Below, piece by piece: positions 33,024 to 43,459 of a DNA stretch of 64,000 nucleotides. The notes under the pieces were generated by a model, which was not told the DNA's origin, did not search any database, and was given only the letters and a program-made list of their open reading frames with translations. The position numbers and the translations under genes were made by a program. The first letter of the stretch is position 1. Every line of letters begins with the position of its first letter. Source of the DNA: Valencia hispanica (lineage: Eukaryota > Chordata > Actinopteri > Cyprinodontiformes > Valenciidae); assembly GCA_963556495.2 (NCBI GenBank), contig OY747702.1, positions 49,580,286-49,644,285 of the forward strand, given 5' to 3'.

Positions 33024-33612
33024 GTTTCGACTTAGCAAGTGGGTGCACACCATTTGTTTCCCAGCAAGGAAGTTTGTGCATCAAATAGGTGTGGAATGCA
33101 CAATCATTAAATGCAAATAAATACTTGTTTAGATCCACTGGTAAGCGTGACCATCATCTTTGGCCACGTGACTCATTTTAAACAGTTGTCTTGATGTGTA
33201 CATGACAAAATGTCTGAAATAAAGCAATGAATCACCATGATGATTTTGAGATGAACTGATCCTTTGTCAGCAGTTAATGTCGTTATAAAATCCAAACACT
33301 GAGAGGTCATCTTGCTCCCCGTACTGCTGGTAAATTCCTTTCCCCCTATTAAGGTAGAAAACTCCTCCGCTTTGTCATCACTCTCTTCCAGGTGATCTGC
33401 TGGCTGAATGAAAAAGAACGTGTCCAGTGTTAGGCGAGGAAGACTGGCACAGCTGCAGTTTCCCTGTTCTTTATCTTTAGCATTGTGCTGAGACCACAGA
33501 GAATAACACGGTGGAGAGACCTGTGGTTGCTTCATCCTTGTGTCGTAAACAGAATTAAAATGTTTTTATTCATCGCTGTGGATTTAGTGGGTAAAAAATT
33601 TACAGTACAGTC
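33024..33612. other. No feature recognised
   Basis: A minus-strand open frame (33173-33535) has no recognisable domain and no splice context worth noting. Confidence 0.35.
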
Positions 33613-34131
33613 TGGGTGTTTCTCAATGTCGAGGCGCCTTGCTTACAAGGACACTGTCCTTCCTTGGTCAAAGAAAACGGTTAAATGGAACAGACTTACA
33701 TCACGTGACCACGGCTGCCCAGGGCTCGCCTTTTGCTTACGTGCTCTGTTAACGTCCCGCCCATCATTATATTTTATACGTACAAGTTTCAATATAGATG
33801 TATAACGAGAGTTTTACTTTTTTAATTGTGTGTGTGTGTATATATTGGTTAAATCAAATGTGAAAGCGAGTTAGTATCTGCTAGCAACCGAAGCTGCAAC
33901 CTCGAAAATGCCGCGATGTATTCTGGGAAATTTTTGGCCGAGGGAAGGCATCAAGGAACCTCCCATGTATCCTTGGTCAGTTAGCGATATGGCAGACAAA
34001 CGGAAGACAGACGCCTCGGTAGCACATGAACATTGGAACATGTCTTGGCGGTCCCTGATGACGTGTCTCCTAGGCAACCGGGGCGGGACCAAGGTATCAA
34101 GACGAGGTTCCTTGGCATTGAGAAACAGCCC
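33613..34131 (+). mobile_element. MITE with TGGGTGTTTCTCAATG ends (copy 2)
   Basis: It is collinear with 8155-8702, sharing TCCTTGGTCAAAGAAAACRG, GTCCCGCCCATCATTATATT, CGATGTATTCTGGGAAATTT and GTGTCTCCTAGGCAACCGGG. The right end reads GAGAAACAGCC. The GC-rich palindrome of copy 1 is absent. There is no coding content; the open frames are shared non-coding sequence. Confidence 0.8.
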
Positions 34132-34598
34132 CTGACACACTAAGGTCTAAAAACACTAATACTGCATGCATCTAGGAGGACTTTCAAAAATTATAATCCA
34201 CCTGAAAAGACATTAAAACATTTAGCTTTAAATTATACAGTTATAAAACTGATCTAATCGTTAGCAGGAATTTTCAGAGGATATACAAAGTCCAGTGTTT
34301 CCTCTAGGAATTTTTTTTTTTTTTTTTTGCAGTGGGGGCAGGCCTGCCGAAAGCCTCCCCCGGAAACATCCCAACCGCTGCCCGGTCCCGTCCCGCCTAG
34401 TATGAACAGAAAAAATGACACTTTGCTGCAACACAAACAAATATATTTATTCACCTCTATTCACACGACGAGACATTTCATTTGTGATTGAACTGTATTT
34501 CTGGAGAATCTACAACAGAAATTCTTGATAGGGAAGCCAAAACCAAAAGCATTGAACGAAATGAAACAAATTGCATCTTTGCCTCAGCGGCAATGTTG

Positions 34599-34757
34599 TC
34601 AGCCTTGCTGTGCACATTTAATTTTCCTGGGCTTTTGGAAAAATAACTCCAAGGCTCGGTTATAGGGGAATTCTGAAATAGGTGGTCCAATGATGCTCAG
34701 CAGCATACATGCTGCTAGATGGTCCCCCGGGAGCCTGTTCCTTAAGTCTGTTTTAAC
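34599..34757 (-). pseudogene. hAT transposase, last exon
   Basis: After an acceptor (ATTTTATAG) at 34758 the frame reads VKTDLRNRLP, then LLSIIGPPISEF and ALELFFQKPRKIK, ending in TGA at 34599. This is the end of the hAT C-terminal dimerisation domain, which holds transposase monomers together. The exon itself has no stop or frameshift. The preceding intron is 82 bp with GT..AG ends. Confidence 0.8.
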
Positions 34758-34839
34758 CTATAAAATAATAAAACGGGTGATGAGAGAGATATTGATAGCT
34801 GAACAATCTCTCATTTCACATAACGCTGAAATATCTTAC

Positions 34840-34917
34840 CCTGTTCATGGTGGAGAAATCTCTCTCACAGTTGACACTTGAGATTGGCACTGTGAGGGCA
34901 ATGGCTACCAGCTTACT
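34840..34917 (-). pseudogene. hAT transposase, penultimate exon (3' part)
   Basis: It reads LSKLVAIALTVPISSVNC ERDFSTMNR and then the donor AGG/GTAAGA. CERDFSTMNR is the diagnostic core of the hAT dimerisation domain. The exon is cut by the MITE at 34926-35879; on the far side (35880 up to about 35935) it continues as HDEWRQIYPSL, and the two parts are in frame once the MITE and one 8-bp duplication are removed. Confidence 0.85.
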
Positions 34918-34925
34918 GAGGGAGG

Positions 34926-35879
34926 GAGTGTTGCCAACTGTCTCAGACAGAAAGTAGCTGAAGTTGCCCCAGAAAGTCACTAGATATCGCCAGATGACGT
35001 CATATGCTAATTTGCATAATGTTAATGTCATCACGTGATGATGAATGAAACAGAAATGAGGAAATAATTAAGAGTAGGGTTTTGTCATACAGGGTTAAAC
35101 AATACATTATTTAAACAGGGGAAACATGCTACAGGGAAATGTGACTTTTGTCTTCAAGAAGAGACTGTTGAGCATGTTCTATTTTGACTGAAGTATATTG
35201 TTGAGAAAACTGGTAAATCATTTACAAGATATCAAATTACAACTGGACATCAAAGACCTTTTTTAAACAATTTAAAGTTCTGAGGAAAAAATATATATTT
35301 GCTGAGATATCTCAAGATGAAATAAATAGACAATATAGCTTGTTTTTTTTGTATTTTGTAAAAATAAGTAGGGCATATTTGGCATGCATAAAAAGTTTCT
35401 TGCTTATAGTATTTTCAGTGGGGTTTTTTGTCATAAATTTTAAATGTCCTACGTTTTTGAACTCTCCATACTTTCAAACGTTCCTTGAATGCACCACAGG
35501 TGTGCGATGCAGCATAATACAGACAAGCTTCTGGCTTAATTCTCGTTGAAAGATCGGTCTTGTATACATGCAGGTTTATTTTTTTAAGTACAAAACAACT
35601 TCGTTTGTGAGTGAATGAAATTAACCGAAAAAGTTTTGATTGGTCAGTGGCCATAATCTTATGCTGCATATGCATGCGCAGATCATTCCCTTTCTGAGCT
35701 TCGGGAAGGAGCAAGCTGGGTCTCTAAACTGCAGGAAATAAAGGCGACAAAGTTTCACAGAAAGTAGCTAAGGGTGGTCAGAAATGTCGCTAGATTTGTC
35801 GCTAGGCGCTTTTGGGGGGGAAAAAGTCGTTAAGGGGGTCTGAAAAGTCGTTAGAAATGGCGCTAAGTTGGCAACACTG
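34926..35879. mobile_element. 954-bp hAT MITE nested in the hAT transposase exon
   Basis: Ends GAGTGTTGCCAAC and GTTGGCAACACTG are inverted copies (first base mutated from C), with the 8-bp duplication GAGGGAGG at 34918-34925 and 35880-35887. Repeated GTCGCTAG and GTCGTTA units lie near the right end. The insertion site is proven by restoration of the transposase frame. There is no recognised coding sequence inside. Confidence 0.9.
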
Positions 35880-35940
35880 GAGGGAGGGGTAGATCTGACG
35901 CCACTCATCATGCTGGGATGCCAACCGACCGTCCGATGCG

Positions 35941-36635
35941 AACGGTTCACGCCTCCGCGTCGTCCATTAATTTCTGTTAATGGACACCTCGAAGGGCATT
36001 ATCCCGCTTATACCATGATCACTTACGAAAAAAAATTAAGTATTTAATCAATTAATAATACTCTAATGTGTGTTAGAGTTAAAATCGTGAGGGTTTTTGT
36101 TTTTATAAGTCAAGCGCACTATTAATATCTCCCGTATACAGGCGTTGCCAAACAACTAGGCCACAGTGACCCGACCACAGCAGTTGATTGTGGCTTTACC
36201 TTACCTTATGTGATACAAAGTGTTAATATGTTAATGTTATCAAACTCACCAAATAAGTTAAAAGAAATGATAAAATCACTCATGTTTTGTCTGTCTTGCT
36301 TTTGCAATGTGTCAACTGTGAAATAAGCTGTCTCCGTTGCCATGGTTACCATCTAGCGTTTGAGCCAGCGCAATAATTTAGAACTGTCATCAGGAAATTT
36401 GACGGGGCGCCTTTCCTAGGGGGACTTTATCACTTTTTAACCTACACACTCCAGCCAATCAGAATCGAGTATTTGCCTAAACACATAAGTGGAGTTAAAC
36501 TGAATAGTTCTACTTTCTAAATTGCAATGTGAGCGGCAGCCAACGGCGGTGCATTATGTCGGCAGGATCATTTAAAAGGCAACCGGGAGTATTGTGCGTC
36601 TGCGCTATTTCTTCTTTAATTTTTTTTTACCCCAT
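35941..36635. other. Unassigned repeat-like sequence
   Basis: CGAAGGGCATTATCCCGCTT near 35990 resembles a DNA-transposon end, but no partner end was found. An X-box-like GTTGCCATGGTTACC lies at 36336-36350. No gene seen. Confidence 0.35.
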
Positions 36636-37160
36636 TCCGGAATTGCGCCGCTCAAGGTGGCAGCATGTTGGAGTAGCTCTGTTACTTTGGTTCATATTTT
36701 TTTCTTTTTTTAAACTTTTATTCTTCCATTTCTGGTAGAAACATTGTTTTTGTGGACAATTGTTCTCTCTGGTTTTGAATGCTGTGCAGCTGGAAGGATT
36801 TTTGCTGATACTTTTTATTTTTGGACATTTGTTATGATGCATAACCATGGCAACAAGGTGGTTTACAACTGGCAGCAGCTGATTAACATCACAAAAGCTC
36901 AAATAATACCTCAACTACAGCCACAAAACCCTGATGAGTTGAAAAGAAGACGCCATAGATCCAGAGCATCCTCTACATCAGGCTGTCATACAACTACAGA
37001 GCGTCTTCAGTCAGAGGCTTCTTCAGATCTGCAGAGCGCTACAAGAGATCATCCCTACCCACAGCCATCAGCATCTACAACAAATCTTTGAAGGAACTTG
37101 CTTAATGAGTTACAACAACATTTAATTTCCCTTTGGGATTAATAAAGTAATTTTGAATTC
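36636..37160 (+). mobile_element. Internally deleted LINE derivative, copy 1
   Basis: The 525-bp unit begins TCCGGAATTGCGCCGCTCAA, has an ORF start typical of a LINE leader (VYNWQQLINITKAQIIPQLQ, PDELKRRRHRSR), then jumps directly to LINE ORF2 C-terminal sequence (LQSEASSDLQS.., TRDHPYPQPSAST) and the tail TTTCCCTTTGGGATTAATAA. Copy 2 at 38182 has the same start, the same junction and the same tail, so the deletion is inherited, not independent. It would need LINE machinery supplied in trans. Confidence 0.75.
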
Positions 37161-37604
37161 TGATACAGTGGCGGCAGAAAAGTCATAAGTAGTTTGTCTA
37201 TTGTTATTGATTTAAACTGAATTGAAAATTGCTGAAAACTGTTTAACAATGCAATGCAATGCAATGAAAAATCAACCACTAGTTATTAAACTCATTAGAT
37301 AATCTACACTGAAATTAAAGATTTTTTGCACATCTTCCAATAAATAATTAAAGAATTAGGTGCTTAACATCAGAAATACATTAAACTTAGAGGCTATAGA
37401 GTAAGTCTGGAGCTTTTATTGAGCCTCTGAAAAATACAGATGTCAAAGCGTTGGTCTGTTTACACAATACAAGTTGTGAGCTCCAGCCTCATTTTCTGTC
37501 CTCAAAGAAAAGTCCTGTAGTCAAACTGTTAAATATGGATACAACATTAAATACAAACATTAAATCCATATAAAGCTGATAACCAGAAGTTAAAAATGTA
37601 ACTT
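37161..37604. other. No feature recognised
   Basis: AT-rich sequence with a short (GCAAT)n tract near 37248-37266. Confidence 0.4.
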
Positions 37605-37993
37605 GTCATGATCTTGAGGAATTGGACCTAAACACAGACTGATGTAATGAATTATTTAATGAGGAAAATGGAATAACTTACATTTAATTACACAGAACAC
37701 AAGGGTTTGGTGGGAAGACAAGATGGAGAATCCAGCAGGGAGCTGGAGAGATCCAAGAGCTTAAGTATACTGGGGAGGAGTGGAGACCGGCACAGAAACC
37801 AGGGGAGATGAGAGCAACCAGATGCAGGTGTGAGAGAGAGAGCCAGCAGGGGAAGATTGGAGAGTTGCAGCTGGGACATGAGGTAGAGAGGCAAGAGGAA
37901 AACAAACTGAGGGAACAAAAGGAAGGGCACATAAAACACTAAGCAGAAAGAGGCTTAAACAAGAATTCAAAATGCTTAATGATAAATAGAAAC
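37605..37993 (-). mobile_element. LTR-like unit fragment, family of 28939-29618
   Basis: It starts TGTCATGATC on the plus strand, which is the unit's end on the minus strand, and has GGACCTAAACACAGACTGATG where the other copies have the complement of GCATTTGGGTCC. The middle shares purine-rich blocks with 47200-47340. The opposite end is cut by the repeat starting at 37994. Confidence 0.55.
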
Positions 37994-38181
37994 TAACGTA
38001 ATTTTCTGACGATAAGCTGCTTCTTTTTTCACACACTTTGGACCCTGCGTCCTATACAACGGATGCGGCTAATTTATGTCATTTTACTGGCCAACGGCCT
38101 CTGGGGGCACTGTAGGAGACCAAGACTCTTCATTTTGTTCTTTGCTTAAAGTAATAGTTCGCATTTTTAGACAAAGTTGTA
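37994..38181 (+). repeat. Dispersed repeat end, TATAAGC type (copy 2)
   Basis: CGTAATTTTCTGACGATAAG, CTTTGGACCCTGCGTCCTAT and GGCCAACGGCCTCTGGGGGC match copy 1 at 3748-3870. It sits directly between an LTR-like fragment and LINE derivative copy 2. Confidence 0.55.
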
Positions 38182-38706
38182 TCCGGAATTGCGCCGCTCA
38201 AGGTGGCAGCATGTTGGAGTAGCTCTGTTACTTTGGTTCATATTTTTTTCTTTTTTGAACTTTAATTCTTCCATTTCTGGTAGAAACATTGTTTTTGTGG
38301 ACAACTGTTCTCTCTGGTTTTGAAGGCTGTGCAGCTGGAAGGATTTTTGCTGATACTTTTTATTTTTGGACATTTGTTATGATGCATAACCATGGCAACA
38401 AGGTGGTTTACAACTGGCAGCAGCTGATTAACATCACAAAAGCTCGAATAATACCTCAACTACAGCCACAAAACCCTGATGAGTTGAAAAGAAGACGCCA
38501 TAGATCCAGACCATCCTCTACATCAGACAACTACAGAGTGTCTTCAGTCAGAGGCTTCTTCAGATCTGCAGAGCACTACAAGAGATCATCCCTACCCACA
38601 GCCATCAGCATCTACAACAAACCTTTGAAGGAACTTGCATAATGAGTTACAACAACATTTAATTTCCCTTTGGGATTAATAAAGTAATTTTGAATTGAAT
38701 TGAATC
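38182..38706 (+). mobile_element. Internally deleted LINE derivative, copy 2
   Basis: It is collinear with copy 1 from start to tail. The junction differs only by about 8 bases (TCAG-ACAACTAC here, with GCTGTCAT added in copy 1). The C-terminal part reads VSSVRGFFRSAEHYKRSSLP, AISIYNKPLKELA. The tail ends (GAATT)n. An X-box-like ATAACCATGGCAAC occurs in both copies (36841 and 38386). Confidence 0.75.
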
Positions 38707-39159
38707 CCATCCTCACCATCAGCATAGTGCATATACACTGACCCATATCTGTGGCCACCTCCTGGTCAGAGCTCTGGCCATTAGAAGTCTTTCAAGAAAG
38801 TAGTTCCGGCTAGTTTCGGGGGCCATCAAACTGTGCCGTTCTGCTTCAGAAAACTGTATGCATTTGAAAACATGAATCATTTGATCACAAAAAAAAAAAT
38901 GCGGCCAAAATTTGCAACTTTCTATTACTCGGCTCTATTTTTTTTTTTCCATTCCAATCAATCAGCGCTGCGGCCAGCATCAACTGTTGCGCTCCTCCCG
39001 TCAGACTAGTAGCATTTGAGGGTCGAGTTGATATTTCCTTGCTCCAGGGAACAATAGCTTCGTGGATTTAGCTCACAGGGTTGTAACACCAAATTACTCT
39101 GTTTTTGTTAAGACTGATATATACACAAGGGTTAGTTTTTATCTACCCTTTTTGACGAC
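38707..39159. other. No feature recognised
   Basis: Mixed sequence with CG-containing patches (38805-39010) but no recognised repeat ends or coding signal. Confidence 0.35.
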
Positions 39160-39262
39160 TTAGACAGACGGAGCGGGGGCTCGAACCGGCAACCCGACGA
39201 ACTCCTCACTCCTGAGGAGTTTACACAGTCGCCCCCTTCAACCACTGTGCATGTCCGTTCAA
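39160..39262 (-). mobile_element. tRNA-headed SINE fragment
   Basis: On the minus strand GCACAGTGGTTGAAGGGGGC is followed by a CTCCTCAGGAGTGAGGAG stem and GTTGCCGGTTCGAGCCCCCG, which contains a perfect B box (GGTTCGAGCCC). This matches a pol III-promoted SINE head. The body is not recognised beyond the head. A functional tRNA gene is unlikely because the arms do not form a full cloverleaf. Confidence 0.55.
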
Positions 39263-39885
39263 CAGGTGTATCTCCCTGCCATGTCTTCCACTATGAGCTT
39301 ATGGACAAACATCCTCATGAAATGTTATCTGCAGAGGCACGGGTGACTTCATTAGTCTCATTAAACAAGACTGCAGACTGCCTCTGTTTTTTTTGTATTA
39401 TGTCTTAATGACTTGTGCAGTTCATATAGTTTGGAATTAGTTATGTGTAGCTTTGCAGTTCCACGTAACTATAATGTTCACCACAAATTTGACAACTACA
39501 TTCAGATTGAGTGAAGTCCTATACATTGACCTACTGTTCTGACTTAATAGGAGCTACCTCATAAAGAATAAAGTTGGGTAATTATTGAGGGCCATGTTTG
39601 GTCCCATCCTGGTTGGTGTTGGTTACGCTGACTGACAGAGTAGAAACGTTGGCTGCAGTAATAGTTCTAGATAAAAGGCGTTCATTACGCTTTATACAAT
39701 ATGACTTGATATAAAATGTACTAATTTGTTTCTATTAACCGTGTATATATTTCATGTTTTGTTGCTCACAAATTTCCTGATGTAAATTAAAATGTTATTT
39801 GCATGCATTTCAACTGAGCTATAAATGGAAATCAGAGACATTGACACCCTCCTTGGTAGAACGAACAAGAGTTTTTTTCCTTTCT
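39263..39885. other. No feature recognised
   Basis: AT-rich sequence without coding signal. Confidence 0.4.
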
Positions 39886-40215
39886 TTCTTATGCCTTCAC
39901 TTCGTCATCCTCAGCCCTGTGATTCAGCTGTTTCTGGAGCTGAATGACCTGGTCCAGCTTTATGATATCCAGGTCCATTTTGTGGCTGACAAGTGTATGG
40001 TAGAAGTGGACAAAGTGGTGAAGACGAGTCCAAACGACACCATTATGCAGCTGGATCTGATGGCCATCCCCTTGCCAGAGTTAATGGTGCCATTGTTTTC
40101 CAGTGTGTTGTTTTTGAGAAGCAGGAGCTTCACAGTCCAGGGGGACACTTATGATCCCTCTCCAGCTGTACATTCACCATACCAACCTGGGAGAGAACAT
40201 CAGGAGAACTTTTAA
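39886..40215 (+). CDS. Candidate terminal exon or retrocopy fragment, gene unknown
   Basis: The frame is open for about 110 codons and reads LELNDLVQLYDIQVHFVADK, MVEVDKVVKTSPNDT, MQLDLMAIPLPELMVP, ending GREHQENF and TAA. Codons such as CTG, CAG, GTG and GAC predominate, unlike the AT-rich flanks, which favours real coding origin. AATAAAG occurs 20 nt after the stop (40230-40240). No start with good context and no clear upstream acceptor was found; the frame is open from 39799. I do not recognise the protein. The alternative is a fragment of an unrecognised transposon ORF. Confidence 0.35.
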   Translation, partial: FLCLHFVILSPVIQLFLELNDLVQLYDIQVHFVADKCMVEVDKVVKTSPNDTIMQLDLMAIPLPELMVPLFSSVLFLRSRSFTVQGDTYDPSPAVHSPYQPGREHQENF

Positions 40216-40260
40216 TATTTTTAGCAACAACCAATAAAGATTTTTTATTTATTTATTTAT

Positions 40261-40985
40261 TACTGGCATGTTGAAATTGTGAGATTTTGTTGACATTTGA
40301 GAAATTTTGTTTCCTTGAATAATAAAATATTTCATTCTTACTAAACCACACATCTAAAAACCTATTTTGCATTATGTCGTTTATCAGTTAAATGCAATTA
40401 TCTAGCTAGGTGAACCTGTAGCCTACCTGACAAATTCTGACTTTAGATTTAAAAGTGCTAACTTGTAACTCTCTATTACTACTCCATTGATAATTCCAGT
40501 GTGCCAGCAGATAATGGAATGGAAAAACCGATGCGGCCACTCATTATTTATCTGCATCTGTGATGGTTCCCCTCAGCATCAGATCGGCCTAACATGCAAT
40601 ACATGTGACAGAATATCTACGGTGAACGGTCCTACTTTTGAAGATTAATTATGAGGGCAAACAAATTTGATGTAATCAAATGCTCATAGGCTGTTTGACA
40701 AGCAATAAGTGATATAATGAATCTTAATTCCACAGATAAGATGTATGTGATTGGGTGGAATAAGCCTACAGATCTACTACTGATGTAAAAAAAAAAGTGC
40801 ATTCAGAGAGAACCAATCAGACTCTCTCGTTTAGAGAGTCTTGCCGAATTCTGATCCCTTCAGTTGGAGAAATGTTTAGTGATTTCAAAACTATGGGTGA
40901 AGTGGCGCTTTAGCCTCCGTTACACACAGGCGAAGAGCGTTTCAGCTCCTTGCAAAGCATTTGGAGTACACACTTCATTCTATTA
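40261..40985. other. No feature recognised
   Basis: AT-rich; a TTTATTTATTTATT run at 40247-40260 marks its left edge. No gene seen. Confidence 0.4.
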
Positions 40986-41074
40986 ATTCATAGTAACATT
41001 AGTAATGTACAGTAACGATGGAAACAGTAATTAGTTAGATTACCCCGTTTTAAACTGCGTCATTACAACACTGA
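40986..41074 (-). mobile_element. hAT-type terminal fragment
   Basis: On the minus strand CAGTGTTGTAATGACGCAGT followed by AATTACTGTTTCCATCGTTA and CATTACTAATGTTACT resembles a common fish hAT end rich in GTAAC/GTTAC. Only one end is present. Confidence 0.45.
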
Positions 41075-41099
41075 AAAAGACGCAAAAATGCATATTCGT

Positions 41100-41812
41100 T
41101 TCTTTTATAGTTCGAGTGGCTTAGGTCATCCTGAGCTATCTCTGTAGTTATGCTGCTATAGGCTTAGACTGCTGGAGGACAGACTTACCAATTTTCTTAA
41201 GTCTGCTACTTCCTTTTCTACTACTACACTCCAGTTGTATTACAGTACATTCTGCTATTTCGACTGTTAACTTTGTGTTCTCTCAGTGTTTTTCTCTCCA
41301 TAGAAGATATACCTGGTCTGGTATCCTGTTTGGCTGCAATGCCCTGTTGGACGGGGGGCATCAACTGGGATGATGCTCCCAGTAACTGAACATCCACTGT
41401 GTCCTGTTATCAACTTTCTACTTTCTGTAACATAGAAAGTTCTCTTATATCAGATCTTCTGTTCCCTCTGTGTCTCTGCTCTGTCTTCTCAAACCCCCAG
41501 ACGGTCGTGGCAGATGGCCGCTCCTACTGAGCCTGGTTCTGTTGGAGGTTTCTTCCTGTTAAAGGGGAGTTTTTCCTCTCCACCGTCGCTACATGCTTGC
41601 TCAGTATGAGGGATTGCTGTGGTTGGAAAGTCTGCATCAACGGGGCCCAACCTCACGCCAATGACTGACGCAATCTGCTGGGATTCCTTAAATAGGAAAC
41701 TTTTTAACTGATTGGAATGTTTGTATAAATGTATTGAAATGACTTCTTGTGAAGTGCCTTGAGATGACATCTGTTGTGAATTGGCGCTATATAAATAAAC
41801 TGAATTGAATTG
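41100..41812 (+). mobile_element. L2/CR1-like LINE 3' UTR (family A), longer copy
   Basis: It shares CATCCACTGTGTCCTGTTAT, CTCAAACCCCCAGACGGTCG, GTTAAAGGGGAGTTTTTCCT and TGCCTTGAGATGACATCTGT with 54200-54675, and ends GAATTGAATTG. It includes about 300 bp more of the 5' side than the copy at 14709. No ORF2 residue survives. Confidence 0.85.
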
Positions 41813-41920
41813 ATATTCGCGCCTTGCGACCCATGCTAGCATGCTGTCAACTCGCTTTTGTTTGACACATTGAATATTACACATTCCCATATTCAGGTGA
41901 AATGGCTCACTGTAATGTAA

Positions 41921-43412
41921 TAAACCCAGCAAAAAAGGAAACTTCCCTTTTTCAGGACTGTGTATTTCAACAATAATGTTGTAAAAATCCAAATAACGTT
42001 ACAGATCTTCATTGTAAAGGGTTTAAACAATGTTTTCCATGCATGTTCAATTAACCATAACCAATTAATTAACATGCACCTGTGGAATGGTCGTTAAGAC
42101 CTTAACAACTTACAGAAAGTAGGCATTTAAGGTCACAGTTCTAAAAACGCAGGACACTAAAGAGACTTGTCTACCGACTGTGAAAAACACCCAAAGAAAG
42201 ATGCCCAGGGTCCCTGCTCATCTGCGTGAACGTGCATTAGGCATGCTGCAGGGAGGACTGCTGATGTGGCTAGGGCAATTAATTGCCATGTCCGCACTGT
42301 GAGACGCCTAAGAGAGCGCTACAGGGAGACAGGAAGGACAGCTGATCATCCTTGCAGTGGAAGACCACGTGTAACAACACCTACACAGGATCGGTACATT
42401 TTAATATCACACCTGCGTGACAGGTGCAGGATGGCCACAACAACTGCCCGAGTCACACCAGGAACACACAATCCCTCCATCAGTGCTCAGACTGTCCGCA
42501 ATAGGCTGAGAGAGGCTGGACTGAGGGCTTGTAGGCCTGTTGTAAGGCAGGTCCTTACCAGACATCACCAGCAACAACGCCGCCTATGGGCACAAACCCA
42601 CCTTAGCTGGACCAGACAGGAGTGGCAAAAATTGCTCTTCATTGATGAGTCACGGTTTTGTCTCACCAGGAGTGATGGACGGATTTGTGTTTATCGTCGA
42701 CGGAATGAGCGTTACACCGAGGCCTGTACCCTGGAGCGGGATCGATTTGGAGGTGGGGGGTCCGTCATGGTCTGGGGCGGTATATCACATCACCATCGGA
42801 CTGAGCTTGTTGTCATTGGAGGCAATCTCAATGCCTTGCGGTACAGGGAAGACATCCTCCTCCCTCATGTGTTACCCTTTATGCATGCTCATCCGGACAT
42901 GATCCTCCAGCAGGACAATGCCACCAGCCATACTGCTCGTTCTGTGCGTGAGTTTCTGCATGATGGCAATGTCAGTGTTCTGCCATGGCCAGCGAAGAGC
43001 CCGGATCTCAATCCCATTGAGCACGTCTGGGACCTGTTGGATCGCAGGGTGAGGGCTAGGGCCATTCCCACCAGAAATGTCCAGGAACTTGCAAGTGCCT
43101 TGGTGGAAGAGTGGGGTAACATCTCACAGCAAGAACTGACAAATCTGGTCCAGTCCATGAGGAGGAGATGCAATGCAGTACTTCAAGCAGCTGGTGGCCA
43201 CACCAGATACTGACTGGTACTTTTGATTTTGAGCCTCCCTTCATTCAAGGACACATTATTCTATTTCTGTTAGTCACATGTCTGTGAAACTTTTTTAGTT
43301 TGTCTTATGGTGTTGACTCTTTAAGTGTTCATACAAATATTTACACACATTAAGTTTACTGAAAGTAAAAACAGTTGAAAGTCAGAGGACGTTTCTTTTT
43401 TTGCTGAGTTTA
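41921..43412 (+). mobile_element. Tc1-like transposon, nearly complete, with TA target
   Basis: The element proper is 41923-43410, flanked by TA. The left end AACCCAGCAAAAAAGGAAAC and the complement of the right end, AACTCAGCAAAAAAAGAAAC, differ at two positions. It encodes one transposase on the plus strand with about 280 bp of leader and 200 bp of trailer. Inverted ends and coding sequence are much better preserved than in any other Tc1-type element in the window, so this is probably the youngest. Confidence 0.93.
42201..43213 (+). pseudogene. Tc1-like transposase, one N-terminal frameshift
   Basis: The natural start is probably the ATG at 42201 (MPRVPAHLRERALGMLQGG). A small deletion near 42256 then shifts frame, and the remaining 315 codons run uninterrupted from about 42266 to the TGA after GGHTRY. 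Order: paired-like helix-turn-helix (residues 1-110 of the full protein), GRPR hook near SGRPRVTT, then the DDE domain with D in LFIDESRF, D in LQQDNATSHTA and E in DLNPIEHVWD. There are 34 residues between the last two, i.e. DD34E as in the Tc1 family. All three catalytic residues are intact. It cuts and pastes its element at TA sites. With the N-terminal shift repaired by neither splice nor alternative start, most DNA-binding helix 1 would be lost. Confidence 0.9.
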
Positions 43413-43459
43413 TATAATATTTAAATAGAAACAGAAATTCTCGAACAACAGACTATTTT

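Larger units (their letters stand above)
34293..35940 (-). mobile_element. hAT transposon remnant, 3' half
   Basis: On the minus strand the element ends CCTAGAGGAAACACTG (CAGTGTTTCC terminus at 34293), with transposase C-terminal exons upstream. A T-rich and G-rich segment (34310-34400) separates the stop codon's 3' UTR from the terminus. The 5' end of the element was not located; CGCCTTTCCTAGGGGG near 36408 is a possible but unproven opposite end. Confidence 0.65.

Noticed and set aside
37684..38036. Overlapping minus-strand frames rich in S, L, C and P
   Set aside because: They arise from a pyrimidine-rich LTR-like repeat and are open by composition.
39160..39262. A functional tRNA gene
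   Set aside because: B box is perfect but the acceptor and other arms do not pair into a cloverleaf; it fits a SINE head.
42889..43244. Minus-strand frames opposite the Tc1-like transposase
   Set aside because: Shadows of the plus-strand transposase, which has clear DDE motifs.
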